64,000 nucleotides of DNA. It comes from Brachypterus glaber (taxonomy: Eukaryota; Arthropoda; Insecta; Coleoptera; Kateretidae). The translations under genes and the position numbers were made by a program. The notes beneath the pieces are model-generated. The model searched no databases, was not told the DNA's origin, and saw only the letters and a list, made by a program, of their open reading frames with translations. The stretch is from NCBI GenBank assembly GCA_958510825.1, contig OY294049.1:36670774-36734773 (forward strand). The letters are read 5' to 3'. The number at the start of each line of letters is the position of its first letter. Position 1 is the first letter of the stretch. Below are positions 43,901-56,021 of the stretch, piece by piece.

Positions 43901-45347
43901 AAATACACAGGTAATATTTGTTTTAATTTCGATTTTTTATCTTATTTACAGTTGCAGGGTGTTCCAACATAAAGTTATCTTCGCCTATTTTTACTGTGTT
44001 GGTAGTTTATTGTTCTTAATCTTATTTTTTAGGGAAGTCAGTCTCTTTTTATTTGTTTATATGAAACCTGGTGCCATAACCCAGTGGCTACAGTCGCATT
44101 ATGTTTATTGACTCAGAGTTATAATCACGCCTGTGAATTAATTACCATATTGTATCCTTTTCAAAAAATATCTTAAATTTTTAAAAACCAATGGCGAAAA
44201 TGCAATGACTGCGCAGCCAACACTGCCATCTATCAGATAATATAGAAATTATCACAATAATTTTGTTACTACAAAAAAAATATACCTATGTATTTTTCTT
44301 AACATTAAAATAGTGGTAATTTGGAAATTACAGTTGATTTTCTTATGGAAATTGATAAATTAGTACAATTAATTGAATCTCCTATATTTGCATGTGAGTA
44401 AAAATTATATGCGCCCTTTAGTAGCAATTGACGCAAAAACTAATAAAATTTACCACTAGAAGAGGTATAATGCGTTTAACTTTCGATTAAATATAAGCAA
44501 TACTCAGTGCACCCGTCTTACTCCGCCTTGCCGTTCAGTCTCCCGCCTGCCTGCCCAGATGTGTTGGTGCCACATTTATCGGTTCATATGCTTTAAAATG
44601 TCTAATCGACGGTTAAACATCCTGTATACATGTATTTACTAAAAAAAACTGTAGATATGACTTTTTTTGCGTCGATTTTCAGATTTAAGGCTAGAATTGT
44701 TGGAGGTTCCTTGTGATAAAAATCTTTTAAGAGCATTATATGGGTTACTGATGTTGTTACCCCAAACTGAGGCATTCACAACCCTTAGGATACGTTTAAG
44801 CTGCATTCCAAGTTTGCATTTACATTGTGATGAATCGTAAGTTGCAAGAATGCTGACAGGCAGGACCCTAATTCACATTTCATGTGATATGATCTGGCTT
44901 CACTAGTAAAAATGACAAAAAAACTGCTTTGAAGTTGGCATTTATTGATAAAGCCATTGTAGCCATTCACATTCCATGTGTTGTTATCACATCACGGCAT
45001 CCGATTGACAGTGAATGCCAGCTTCAGAGCAATTATTTTCCATAGCCTGATTGGTCTAGTTCAATGATGATGGTATCATATCACATCCACATGATATGTG
45101 AATTTTTCCCCAGATCACAAAAATGGAAAATTATTTCTGTAAATGATTTTATCAGCATTCTATTTTTTTTTTCTTTTTTTGTAGAAAAAAAATAACAACC
45201 AATAATTCAATTGAAACAGATATTGATTTTAAGAAGTTACTTAACCATTTTATTAAAGTCCAAGAAAAGCATAAACTGTACAAAAAAGAAATGCGAGCCA
45301 AAGAAGTAGTTTCTCTGGACAGGGAAACTCTGAATTTAGAGAATTAA
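37982..45347 (+). CDS. Vac14: VAC14 (ArPIKfyve), scaffold of the PI(3,5)P2 synthesis complex, complete
   Basis: Fourteen exons: 37982-38082, 38137-38287, 38500-38730, 38804-39145, 39317-39440, 41271-41375, 41664-41806, 42927-43071, 43314-43437, 43736-43910, 44033-44151, 44314-44393, 44683-44836, 45185-45347. Every junction keeps frame, giving 718 aa (human 782). The protein is a string of HEAT-like helical repeats: the Fab1/PIKfyve-binding segment at about 60-160 ([34 protein letters not shown]) and the C-terminal Fig4-binding region (from about 500) with the conserved [19 protein letters not shown] and [11 protein letters not shown]. It oligomerises and holds the kinase PIKfyve and phosphatase Fig4 together on endosomes and vacuoles. 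The start codon opens on the conserved [10 protein letters not shown]. Intron 5 holds a hAT-like MITE and intron 7 the Tim17 gene. Confidence 0.96.
39673..40060. mobile_element. hAT-like MITE with GGGCGCC tandem-repeat core
   Basis: CAGGGCCGTAACTAGGGGG at the left, CTGGTTACGGCCCTG at the right, and a perfect 8-bp duplication CCTATTCC on both sides (39665-39672, 40061-40068). The core has about four degenerate units of 65-85 bp with GGGCGCCAA(G)TTT, GGTAGAAACCGTCAGGGACAA and T runs. Lies in VAC14 intron 5. Confidence 0.9.
40285..40640. repeat. Inverted and direct repeats with GATTACGAATCTG units
   Basis: GGGTCG(A/C)TGATTACGAATCTG occurs twice directly at about 40318 and 40385, and reversed as CAGATTCGTAATCTCAGCCGCCCC at about 40505. 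ATCTAATCCGCCAT occurs twice near 40465 and 40580. A compact palindromic element; boundaries approximate. Confidence 0.65.
40641..41270. other. End of VAC14 intron 5
   Basis: AT-rich, with a direct duplication of ATGCCAATAATTAAACATTTATAAATGTACC (at about 40781 and 40920; 14 to 20 bases compared at a time) and an ATA/AAT microsatellite between the copies. No gene. Confidence 0.5.
42110..42150. repeat. Short perfect palindrome in VAC14 intron 7
   Basis: AGTATACAATGTATACTATA and following TACATTGTATACTT form a local palindrome. Nothing else is seen between 41807 and the Tim17 gene. Confidence 0.55.
42318..42323 (-). terminator. Poly(A) signal of Tim17
   Basis: AATAAA on the minus strand (TTTATT on plus) about 75 nt after the Tim17 stop codon. 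Confidence 0.5.
42397..42900 (-). CDS. Tim17: Mitochondrial import inner membrane translocase subunit Tim17, intronless
   Basis: 167 aa, full length for the family (human TIMM17B is 172). Opens with the conserved [19 protein letters not shown] and contains the four Gly-rich transmembrane helices of the Tim17/22/23 fold (about 17-35, 61-77, 84-105, 113-135) with the [10 protein letters not shown] loop. Tim17 is a core subunit of the TIM23 complex, which moves presequence proteins across the inner membrane. The single-exon gene lies within intron 7 of VAC14 on the opposite strand; its start codon is only 26 bp from VAC14 exon 8, so its transcript probably begins in or beyond that exon. Absence of introns suggests an origin as a retrocopy (inference); the reading frame is intact. 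Confidence 0.96.
   Translation of the reverse strand: MEEYTREPCPWRIVDDCGGAFTMGLVGGGVFQSIKGFRNAPSGLNKRLIGSLTSIKQRSPIIAGNFAVWGGMFSTIDCALIHVRKKEDPWNSIISGAATGGILAARNGLPAMAGSAFIGGVLLALIEGVGILFTRLSAEQFQPQLPPMEDPSQLGAAAQQNSGFSYQ
44871..45105. repeat. Foldback element in VAC14 intron 13
   Basis: ATTCACATTTCATGTGATATGAT at the left mirrors ATCATATCACATCCACATGA..GTGAAT at the right (up to 20 bases compared at a time, few mismatches). Miniature inverted-repeat element. Confidence 0.7.
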
Positions 45348-45415
45348 TTTATAAATATTTGTTTATATTTTTGTATGTGATTAAAATTGACTGTAAATTA
45401 TTATAAATTATTAGA

Positions 45416-45421
45416 AATAAA
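45416..45421 (+). terminator. Poly(A) signal of VAC14
   Basis: AATAAA about 70 nt after the stop codon. Confidence 0.75.
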
Positions 45422-46521
45422 ATATTATTTACCTATAATTTGTTTTACTTTTCTTTTATTAAAATAGTCCAACAAAACATTTTCTCGATTTTGTTTGTGT
45501 ATATGACCTAGTTAAGTAACTATTATGCAAAATAGAAACCTTTCAGTATACCCACTATAAAAAATGAAGAGTGTGCTGAAGGGGTTGTAATAAATTATAT
45601 TTTGGGAATTTGTATCATTTCTAAAATATAAAACCGCCCCCCCCACACCTGACCGAATTTTTAGGAAAATTAGGCATTTTTGTGCAAAAACAGTCTCCAA
45701 AAAAATCTGACGGATCCGCCCCTGGTGAAGAGTACTGCCATGCTTAACTAGAAAGCAGTAACTTCATTTGATAATAGCAGTGTTTTTAAAATATTAGAGT
45801 TGACGTGAAAACCTTGCAATGTGACAAATGGAGTTCTGGTATTCTAGTTAAGGGCAGCAGAGTAAGTGTACCATGGAATGTGTTACATATCTTTAGGGCT
45901 TCCACAAACATGTAATAACCTCTGGCTCGACCTTTCAATTTAGTTGCTGCCTGTTTTTTGCTTACACGAGTAGGTGCTATTACTTAAAATCAAGATCAGT
46001 CAAGCCAAAATGCTTATTAGTGTGAAGATAATTGTAAATATTCAATAACACGTGTTTATAGTTAGGAAGTTTGGAAAACATTAACATTAATATATTAAGT
46101 ACATCTTATCTCATTTAAATTTTTATTCAGAGAATTTCAAGTCTTATCTATTTGTATTAAATTTCTATGATGTATATTATTGCTTAATTTACGTAATGAT
46201 AATAAATGTGGAGTATACGTAATAATAACTTTTTTATTCAAATTTAGTGCCATTTAGTGTATATAAATATGGCGGACTTGCTGGTGGAATAAAAGCCATT
46301 TTTTAGCAAATTAATGATATTACGTTAAATAATTTGTGTTCTATAATTATAAATTCTAAACCATAACTAATTACAACTCTGGTAAATAAATAAAATGAAA
46401 TATACTGATAAATCTTTTGTGAAGTTCAAAGTACAGTGAATCCTAACCTAAAATTATGTCACATTTTTGCAAATAACTTGATAACTAATGAGTGCACATA
46501 CCTATAAATATTTTCATTTCG
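45422..46521. other. VAC14-NADK2 intergenic region
   Basis: About 45635-45725 has C-run and GACGGATCCGCCCCTGG sequence resembling the end of a hAT-like element. The NADK2 promoter must lie in the rightmost few hundred bases. No gene seen. Confidence 0.45.
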
Positions 46522-49500
46522 ATGTATAATCAAAGGAAGTTATTTAAGAATATTTACCTAGGTGAGTTTCAATTGTTAACTTTTCGATTTCACAAAAAAT
46601 GCTTACCGTTTTGACATTTTGAACGACAATTTTAAACTTGCGCAGTAGCCTACTGCGCTGTCATCTTAATCACGCGTGTTATTTGCTTACGCATAGATTT
46701 TAAAATCTGTTTCTACACAAAAATTATTCATTTTAGGGTTAAACAATGTTTATAAAATTGTATCCAGAACCATTTCCAATGAATTTTCACCTAGTTGCTT
46801 CGAAATGGAAAAAGTGTTGGTGGTTTCAAAGTTATCTAAATTCGAGTTTGAACAAAAGCGTAATAAACATTTGAGCATCAAGGATTTGGAAAAGAAGTTA
46901 CGTGATAGAGGAACAGATTATGAAAAACTTACACATTTTCATAATTTACATAAAAGATTTGAGGAAAATGTGATCACAACCTTTAGAAATATGGGCATTG
47001 AAGTAGAGGTTTGTAACAGGTAAAAAATTATCTTACTTTAGGTGTTATACATGTATGGTGTCGCCAGAGAAGTGTAGGCTGTGAGAACGCTCATGCCTTT
47101 TTGTAATTGTTTTTATGTGGATGGACGCCATTTTTACCTACTTTTTTCCTATTGGTCTAGATATGCATGCTGGATTGCCAAAGAAGTGGAGGGAAGTGGG
47201 GGAGAACAACCTGCGGAATTTAACAATTGCCTGTTGTTCAGAGTGTTCTGGTTTTTAGGTTTACATGCACTGAGGAAGCAGTAAAAAATGTTGATGCGAT
47301 TTTTCCAATTGGTGGAGATGGAACGTTTTTATTGGCTGCAAGCCGAGTAAAGGATAACAAAAAGCCTGTTATTGGCTTTAATTCAGATCCAAACAGATCA
47401 GAAGGCCATTTATGCTTGCCTAAAAAATACTCGACCAATATCAGGGAAGCTATTGAAAAACTACAACAGGTAAATACCAACAGTCTGGATCTTTTTTTTC
47501 GATTTTGACTTTATAATATTCTATAATTTGGTTAAAAAAATCAAGATTTTATAAAAAAAATGTACTTTTAGGGTAAATTTACATGGTTGATGAGGCACAG
47601 AATACGTACAACAATAATAAATCAAGAAAGTACATTAGTTCCACAATACTTGCACGAAGTTGATGCAGAATGCTCTGTTCCATTATTGAGCAATACTTAC
47701 ACAACTTACAAAAAAGTTATACCTGTTTTAGCACTTAATGAAGTAAGGATTTTTAAAAAAATATAATAATACAGCATGGTTAAAATTTTAAAAATCATAT
47801 ACAGGGTGATCAGTAACTGCCATGCCAAAATTTAAGAGGTGATTCTACATCCAAAAATATGAAAAAAAAATTCTATAAAGGGTGGTCCGGAAATGAGCCC
47901 TAAGGGAACTACACCCCTTCGAAGATGACATATTGAATGGGGAACAAATAAGAGCATCAATAAAATTTTAATGCTGCAGGGTGATTCTCCATTTAAATAG
48001 CAAAAAAGTATTTTTCAGCATAACACCTAAATTTAATATTAAAGGAGTAATAGCCTTTTAAAAAGTAACGTTTGGACTTTGGACAAAAAATCCAAAAAAA
48101 GTACCAATAAAAAAAGTTTGGGGGAAAAATGTGTTAAGTCTAATACATTTTCCGTCTAGGGACGCCTCTGGATAAATTCAAAAAAATAATTTAACATAAA
48201 CTTATTGCCCTTATTAATACCAGTACACATGCAAAAGCTCGACGCTCTAGCTTAAAGGGTACCAGAGTTATTAATTAAAACCTTATTTTTATTACAATTT
48301 TAAGGGGCCGTATTTAAAAAGCGATTTAAATTATTCGAAAACCAAATGAAAGCTTATTTAAAATGGAACATCTTTGTTAATTACACTTTTGTTAAAAAAA
48401 AGCTTCCATACGCCAGAATCTTAATAAAAGCACACACTCTAAGAAAAACAAAATGTAAATTTATTCGAATCTTTTTTGTAAACGAAAATGTTAGTTATTG
48501 TCAAAGAACTTTTACCTCAAGAAGTAATTTCAGACCAATGTTTATGAAGGTGTCATCTTTTTGTTTGTTTATTTACTAACAGAAACGCGATACAGCTTTG
48601 TGGTGTAAAATGTAGATGTCGCTAGTCGACTTTCAGGCTCCCTAGTAGCGATGTTGCGTAGTTTCCACCTTATCATGAATTCAAATCATTATACTTAAAT
48701 TAAAAATGTAAAAAACTTTATTGTGTATACTATAATTATGTTTAATAATATAGTATATTTAAATCTATTAAAATTAAATTAGACTGTGAGTTTACACATT
48801 CTTTTTCTCTCTTTACGCGTACTAAGTGTAAACAATAGTCACTCCCCACCAGCCCCTCACCGTAGTTGGTTCACGCTTCAAACAAAGCATATGGTAGATT
48901 TCATCATGTTCCTTCTTGAGGTAAAAGTTCTTTGGTTATTGTTTATGCCAATTAAATAAACATTTTTCTCTATAAAAAACGAAGCAACAGATAGATATTT
49001 TTTAATTTTTTGCAGAAATTGTTCACAAGACCCATATTAATAATAATATATTATCAATTAATAAAAGAAAATCGTGGTTGCCAGATGATCCAAAAAAATG
49101 ACCCTAAAAATCCACCGTGATAATGTTCTTAATTTAATGTTATTTTAGGTTTTTATCGGAGAAACCCTATCTGCAAGAGTATCGCACCTCCAAATGCGGT
49201 TAAACGGATCCACAGAAACCACGAACCTAAAATGTTCCGGAGTCTGTGTGTCTACCGGAACCGGGTCCACCTCCTGGCATTTGAGCATCAATCGGTTGCC
49301 TGTACAGGCCGTAGCCGAACTTTTACGGTTAATCGATATTGATCCTGCAGAAAATAAGGAGAATTTGGCACATGCTTTGTCAGAAACATACAATAAAAAC
49401 TTGATTTTTAGACCAGGTAAAGATATATGAAGAGTCCAGTAGGTACACTAGATCTATCTAGGGTCCAGTGGAAAAACGATCAGGTTCCATTTTTTTCGAA

Positions 49501-51497
49501 ATCGACATTTTAGCGGCGTTTGTTAGCTTGTAACATGAAGAAGCTACATACAAAACCTTACAGGGGACAAACAATGAGATTCCACTAAAAACTGCACTTA
49601 AAAATTTGAATTTGAATGTTTACATCTTTAAAATGAATAAAAATGTTGGGTATACATGAAGATTTTATTCGTGCCTGGATTCAACATGGAGTTCTAATGA
49701 ATTTTTGATCGAGAAAATTACTCAGAAAGAACTCTAACTCTCATTAAGAACTATTTCACCAGTAGTTGCAAAACTTTAAATTACGTTTTTCTCAACTTTT
49801 AAACAACTCAAACTATCTTTTTGGATATGTTTGATATTTCCAGCTTTTAAAATGTGGGCATGGGAGCATTTTTTTAATTAAAAGGGGGATCGTGTGGTAA
49901 ATCATTTTAAAACTTATAAAATTTTCTATTTGACACAATATTTTTTTATTTTTTGGGGGTTTAAAATAGAGTTGAAAATGGGAATTTTAAAAAAAAAAAT
50001 CATCAATTTTTGAAAAATGGTTAATTTCATGATCATGCAACAATGCAAATAAATAAATAATACTTTTAAACCAATTTTAAATAATATAAATTTAATTTTA
50101 CAAAAAAAAATCTTAAAAAATTGTATTTTTTAGAAAAAAAAAATAAAAAATAAAAAGTTAAAAAATAAAAAAATATATGTATCACACGTAAGGATACTAG
50201 ATCGGTGACGCAGTCACTGAAGTAGAGTTTAGAGATTTAGTGTCACACGACCACCCTTCCCATTAAAAAAATCCCTCCTATACCCCCCTGACCACATTTT
50301 AAAAGCTAAAAATATCGAATATATGCCAAAAGATATTTTAAGTTCTTTTATTGATTGTCCCAAATTTAAAGACGATATCAAAAGTCGTTCAAAAGATAAG
50401 AGAGGGTGGGTGACTTTTGGACCGCACAATTTTGCTACTTAAGTAGTACATAATATGTATAATATATTAATATAATATATTTATATTATACATATTATGT
50501 ACTACTTATTAATTACCATTTGCCAATATGCCGATATGGACTTTCATATCGGCCGATAGCCGATATAGCGAATTTTTGCAGGCCTCCCACTTGTCATAAA
50601 ATCATAAAATGTCATAAAATGACCCAATTTGTCCTAAAATCGTCATAAAATAAAATTACTGTCATAAAAGTCATAAAATTTCATAAAAATCCTCATACTT
50701 TTTTACTTTAGAGCGGCCTGGGAGAGAAGTTTATTTGTTTTTTGTGAACTTGCAATTGATAAAATTTTGAATTGCAACACTGTTTTAAATTTAAAATAGA
50801 CCATCAAAATTGTAAGATTTTTTGCTTGAAGCACTTTGGCTTTCTTCAGTTTTTTTTGTTTTTAATTTAAGATTGTAAAACTTACAATATTAAATTAAAA
50901 AAAAAAACGTCAGTTCATAAAAAATTTCCTCTGCGGCGCTAACTTAGCTAATGAAGAACTGACGACTATTTTTTAGGAGGGGCGTCACTTCAGCCCCCTG
51001 TATAAGTGCCGTAACTAAATTATATTTTGGAAAAATAGGGAGCCCGGGAAAAAAGTTTCCCCGGGGCTTCGACTGTCTCGGTCTGGCCCTGGCTAGAAAT
51101 AAGTACTGTAGAATAAGGATTTAAAATGGAAGATTTGCGCTTTTTTGTCCAAATATTCTGTCATAAAATGCCTAAAATTGTCATAAAATCATAAAAAAAA
51201 TCTGAAAATCTTCGGTGGGAGCCCTGGTATCGGTCGATCTCTATTTTAAACACTTGATTTTTAGATGATAAGCGTATGGGATACACGATACGGGATTTAA
51301 TATCGGCAGGGGTTTGGCCGCAGCCAAAGGGAATAAAATCGAGAGGCTTCGCCACGAATTTAGAAGTAAGATCTTCATGTTACGATGCATCCCTGGTCAT
51401 AGATGGCGGTGTTTCTTTTAGTTTTAATGACGGCACCATAGCTCTTCTGGAAACTAAACCCGAAGATTCGCTGAGAACAGTAATTTTAAGTCCATAA
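46522..51497 (+). CDS. Nadk2: NAD kinase 2, mitochondrial, complete
   Basis: Six exons: 46522-46561, 46737-47019, 47259-47469, 47572-47742, 49149-49416, 51265-51497, all GT-AG and in frame, 401 aa (human NADK2 442). It phosphorylates NAD+ to NADP+ in the mitochondrial matrix. The first 40 residues (MYNQRKLFKNIYL... with Lys/Arg and no acidic residue until Glu37) look like a mitochondrial presequence. The ATP-NAD kinase fold has the signature PIGGDGTFL with the catalytic Asp at about 128, NSDPNRSEGHLC typical of the NADK2 branch, and VCVSTGTGSTSWH in the NAD-binding domain; it ends with the ISFSFNDG-like VSFSFNDGT. Exon 1 encodes only 13 codons; the start was chosen because it is the only ATG in frame with a donor leading into exon 2. 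Introns 4 and 5 carry TA-type and hAT-like elements. Confidence 0.95.
47812..48320. mobile_element. TA-flanked MITE, right end missing
   Basis: TA then CAGGGTGATCAGTAACTGCC; same family as 8901-9597. The sequence diverges after about 48310 without the inverted right terminus, so it is a truncated copy. NADK2 intron 4. Confidence 0.75.
48321..49148. other. Rest of NADK2 intron 4
   Basis: No exon or repeat recognised. Confidence 0.4.
49790..50428. mobile_element. Degenerate TA-CAGTGCGGTCCAAAAGTCA element
   Basis: Right end GGTGACTTTTGGACCGCAC is clear. CTCAACTTTT...AACTATCTTTTTGGATATG at the left mirrors CATATATGCCAAAAGATATTTTAAGTT near the right (short stretches compared). Same family as 54093-54805; left terminus eroded. 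NADK2 intron 5. Confidence 0.7.
50441..50507. repeat. AT palindrome, 67 bp
   Basis: AAGTAGTACATAATATGTAT at the left is exactly mirrored by ATACATATTATGTACTACTT at the right, with further AT symmetry between; a strong cruciform candidate. Confidence 0.8.
50579..51227. mobile_element. hAT-like element with GTCATAAAAT arrays
   Basis: CAGGCCTCCCAC at the left and GTGGGAGCCCTG at the right are inverted repeats with one mismatch. Next to both ends there are arrays of GTCATAAAAT/CATAAAATC units (50594-50690, 51160-51197). No target duplication is evident. NADK2 intron 5. Confidence 0.7.
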
Positions 51498-51565
51498 AAC
51501 TCGATCAAATTTTTTATTGAGTAAGACTGGAAACTAGAAGGTAAGACTAAAGAATATATAATTCA

Positions 51566-52463
51566 ACTGCCGCACGCCGGTCTGGAAACAATTTTTGGCT
51601 CAACTTTCATATAATCCAAGTTTTTTTTGCATACATAGAAAGTCTATAAAAGTATTTTGGATTAATATTGCCTTAAAGAAAATACTGCTGCCAACAAAAT
51701 AATACTTTCCCCTATAGGCCTAGGTTCATTAAAATCAAAAACGAAAAAAAAATAAAAAAAAAAATGATTTTTTTTTTGTTTTTCAAAAAAAAAAAATATA
51801 TATTTTCAAAAAAAGTTGTTTTTTCGTAAAACGTTGACGTAGACGTTTGAGCTAAATTGCTTTTTAAGGGAGCTAGCGTACTTTTAAAGGGCATTTTTAG
51901 AATATTTATCACTTCATATCTCAGAAACGATATAACTTATTAACATGAAATTTTGCCTGAACTATAAAACCAATAAATGTAAACATTGAACGTTTTATTA
52001 AAATTAAGTTTTTGACCAGGGGCGTAGATAATGGGTGCCTCATAATTTATATGTAAAACTGTAAGTCCACCCCTGGTTAAACATTTAATTTTTTTATGTA
52101 ATAAAATGATAATGTTTATTGGTTGCATACTACAGTAAAAATTTAAAGTCCACAAGTTAAACCATTCCTGAGTTTTGAAGTGAATATTCCAAAAATGTCC
52201 CTTAAACGTGTTCTAGCTCCCCTAAGAAGCCATTTAACACAAACGTTAATAGAAATTTTTTGTCTCACGTTTTGATGTAAAATGTGAATATCTAAAAAAA
52301 ATAAATTTTTAAATTATGTTATATTTTTTTTATTAAAACAAATGAAAATCGTTTTTCTCAAAATTTGATCTTAAAACGAAGTCAAAGCTCTAAATAATTA
52401 AATTAAGAAAAAAAACTTGGGGAAAGTTAAGCTAAAAATTGTTTCCAGACCGGTGTGTGCCGG
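51566..52463. mobile_element. Inverted-repeat element, about 900 bp
   Basis: ACTGCCGCACGCCGGTCTGG with following AAACAATTTTTGGCTCAACTTT at the left mirrors AAAGTTAAGCTAAAAATTGTTT and CCAGACCGGTGTGTGCCGGT at the right. Core AT-rich and non-coding. Starts about 70 bp past the NADK2 stop codon. Confidence 0.8.
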
Positions 52464-53375
52464 TTTAGATCACAAAATGGTTTTTCTTGTACGTTAATTA
52501 AATATTTTAATCTATTTTTCTGTGATTTCTGAATAATTTTATACTTTTTGGTCATTTTATTCTTGTAGAAAAAAATTAAATTTTTTATAAGTTTTTATTT
52601 ATTTTGCACAAAAAATATATTATATGACCTTTAATTGGAAAATATGTCTTTTATTTTCCACCTTAAGATAAATACCAAAATGCGTATTTTTAAAAAAATA
52701 TAGGTGCATTGAACAAACAGGGGCTTTGTTGTTGAATAAAAATAAAACAATCTTATATTTTATATTTATTAAATAAATTTCACATAAATTTTAAAATTTT
52801 TAACATATTTATTACTATTAAAGAAATAAATGATATATACAAACAGATCTATATTTTTTGAAAATAACAAAATTTGTTATTTAATATAACGTTCAAAAAT
52901 AAAATTTTAAATCTACCAAATCTAATAAAATGCAAAATAATGTTAGTCTTTTAATAAACCAAGCTTGGTTGCTTCATCTTGCAAGATGAAGCAATTCAGT
53001 TTTTCAATATTTGCGTCTTTAAGGTTCCAGTTTTAATATATATTACATTTATTATTACAGGATGTCTCAGAACACTCCCGTGTCCCTAAAAGGGCAAATA
53101 ATATAACTAATGTTACGTTAGTAACGCATTTTGATTTAACGTTATTACAAAAAAAAAACGAATACGTATACTGCCGAACCCCAGTAAGGTAATCTAATTA
53201 CTAGTTTAGTTTAAAATGTTAACTCAAAAACAAATGAATATGAATTTTTTGTCCTGTCTGTGACTGCTGCTAGTTCTGAGACACTGTATAAATAAAAAAT
53301 AGTTTTAAAAATCGTGTATTGTATTTTGAAGAGAAAACGCTAGAAGGCAAGATAAATGTTAGGCCTTGTCGCAAC
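52464..53375. other. AT-rich intergenic stretch
   Basis: A small local palindrome at about 52964-52994 (GCTTCATCTTGCAAGATGAAGC). Nothing else seen. Confidence 0.45.
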
Positions 53376-53503
53376 GCTCAAGTAACACAGTAGCTATAAA
53401 GTATCTCTCGCCGCTCTTTCGCAACAAAATTACAGCCATATAGCTGCAATTTTGCTGCCAAAGAGTGGTTATAGATACTTAATAGCTACTGTGTTACTTG
53501 GGC
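53376..53503. repeat. Foldback element, 128 bp
   Basis: CAAGTAACACAGTAGCTATA mirrors TAATAGCTACTGTGTTACTTG at the other end (one mismatch), then AAGTATCT/AGATACTT and GCAACAAAATTACAGC/GCTGCAATTTTGCTGC. Confidence 0.85.
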
Positions 53504-54090
53504 GATGAATAGTTATAAAGTAATATAAATTGAATTATAGCTAATCTAAAACATACTCTTTTAGATTTTCTATTGTATTACTTAAACGCGTTTTATTTTA
53601 TTCAAATAGTATATATTCTTTTATAAAATCACTATATAGTTACCTCTATCATATAAATATAAATGGAATTATAAGCAAATTTAAAATTTAAATCTGTATA
53701 AGAGTAAACCTACTTTGGACGTTTAAAGCCGTGTTACATATTTTTCAAGGCATAGACAATGTTTCAAAAAATTATTTCTATAATTTACAGGGTTGTTTTT
53801 TATATTACAATTAAAGCTCAACAGCATATCAAAAACTTAGCCACACTTTTAACTGTGGCAGTTCTAGTTTGATATTAACGATATCGCCACTAAACATATT
53901 TACGACATTTTTAGCAAATAATAGTTTTATTTGTATGGAATGTATCAGCATAAATGTAAAAGCTGCCAAAACCGGCCAGAAAATGAACAGGTACAGTTGC
54001 GATCCTTAAAAAGTACTACACCTTAAAACTGTACCATTTAAATCTAACTTGTCACTAAAGTCAGTTGATGACTTAACTAAGTCAGAGATA
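53504..54090. other. Intergenic stretch
   Basis: No exon or repeat boundary recognised. Confidence 0.4.
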
Positions 54091-54092
54091 TA

Positions 54093-54805
54093 CAGAGCGG
54101 TCCAAAAGTCACCCCCCCCCCCCTCTTAACTTTTGAACCAGTTGAGATATCGACTTCAAATTTGGAACTTTTAAATAAGACAACTTAAACTATCTTTTAG
54201 CATATATTTAATACTTTCAGCTCTTAAAATGTGGGCAGGGGGCCATGGGGGCACATTTTTTTAAATGGAAAGGGGGGTCGTGTAATACATCATTTTAAAG
54301 CTTATAAAATTCTCCATTTAACTCCATATTTTTAAATAAAAAAAAAATTGGGTTTAAAATGGGGTTGAAAATGGGTATTAATGTCAAAATTCCTCTAAAA
54401 AAAAAACAAATAATTTGTTAAAAATGCCTAATTTCATCATAAAAAAATATTAATTATACTTTTAAACTAATTTTAGACATAAATAAAAATTTATAAAAAA
54501 AAACTTAAAAAATCGAATGTTTTAGCACAAAAAATTAAAAATCAAAACCTAAAAAAACATTTTTAAAAAATTTAAAAATGTTAGTTTAAATATAGAATTT
54601 TATAAGCTTTAAAATGATGTGTCACACGACCCCCCTTTCCATTTAAAAAAATGTGCCCCCCTGTCCACATTTTAAGAGCTGAAAATATCAAATATATGCT
54701 AAAAGATAGTTTAAATTGTCTTATTTAAGAGTTCTAAATTTGAAGTCGATATCTCAACTCGTTCAAAAGTTAAAAGGGGGGGGGGGTGACTTTTGGACCG
54801 CACTG
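54093..54805. mobile_element. TA-flanked MITE with CAGWGCGGTCCAAAAGTCA ends, complete
   Basis: CAGAGCGGTCCAAAAGTCAC on the left and GTGACTTTTGGACCGCACTG on the right, each bordered by TA. Arms of about 200 bp include C or G runs, GTTGAGATATCGACTTCAAATTT and ATTTGAAGTCGATATCTCAA (parts compared). Ends resemble Tc1/mariner termini. Reference copy for fragments at 3413, 30650 and 49790. Confidence 0.85.
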
Positions 54806-55123
54806 TATAAAACTAAGTATAACAGTCGTCTTGTTTGAAACATAATTTTTCCAAGTGTCAAATATGTCAACATTCTTCACTTAAAAATCCACTGACATTG
54901 TACATAATCCTAACAATTTCATTGTAAATAAAGCAAATAAACAGCTAAAATTTTAAAAATTTTGTGTACCTCAAGGTTCAATGCTGTAGTACTTTTTTTT
55001 ATTCCAACTGTATATTGAGTTATGCAGTTTTGTAGAACAAAAATTTAAGGATGCTGAAAAGAAAATTGAAAATTTGTAGCTGTCCAACAAGCTATTTATT
55101 ATAAGATGATGGTTATTGAAATA

Positions 55124-55822
55124 CAGGGTGTCTCAGAACTGACGCACTTCCTCTTACGGAGTGATTCTAAATAAAAAGATATGAAAAAAAGTTCCTATAA
55201 ACAATTGTCCAAAAACGACTCGTAAGGGAGCTACGCCCCTTCAAAAGGGGTTCTAAAAATTCAATTTTTATTTAATAACTTAGGAACCCCTTGTGTTAAA
55301 GCAATAATGTTTTGCATGGAATCTTTCCTTATTAAGGCCTATTAGCCAATTTATTTATTTGCATGTAGTTACTTCAACCAGGGACGTCCGAAATTGGGGT
55401 CATATCACTTTTTTGTCCCAAACTTTTTGCTGCTTTACTTTTTTGGGCGTTTATTACTAAAATAGTATTCCTCAGGTAAAAATACATAAAAATGTACTCT
55501 TGTTGTAATGCCATAGGATTAACCGTTTTCGAGAAAAATACAATAAAAGGAAAAATTATAGGTTTTGAGAACCAAAAATTAAACACTAAAATATTTAAAA
55601 CCAGGATTTTAGTGATGTAGGGTTAATATACTTCAAAAACAAAAAAAAAAAGTTTCTGTACATGTAGTTCCAAAAATCGATTCTAAGGGAATTACGGTCT
55701 CCAAAAATACACCATTTTTAAAGGGCCATGGGAGTTTTTGGACATTTATAGGAACCTTTTTTCATCTTTTTTTATTTAGAGTCGCTCCATAAAAGGAAGT
55801 GCGTCAGTTCTGAGACAACCTG
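55124..55822. mobile_element. TA-flanked MITE with CAGGGTGTCTCAGAACTGACG ends
   Basis: CAGGGTGTCTCAGAACTGAC mirrors GTCAGTTCTGAGACAACCTG, both bordered by TA. Sub-terminal GCACTTCCTCTTACGGAG mirrors CTCCATAAAAGGAAGTGC. Second TA family, related in layout to 8901-9597. Confidence 0.85.
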
Positions 55823-56021
55823 TATGTATACCAAAAATAAAAAAATATTGTAATTATGTCAAGTGTCGAATTTTATAAAAAAAAAAAACAAAATAATTTC
55901 ACATAAATATAATCTACATAAGTAAACTAACCTAATAATTTAACATTTAACTCTTTAGCTTTAACAGTAACCTTTTAAACAAAAATAATTGGCTAATACG
56001 ATTTCATGCTATATTAAATAC

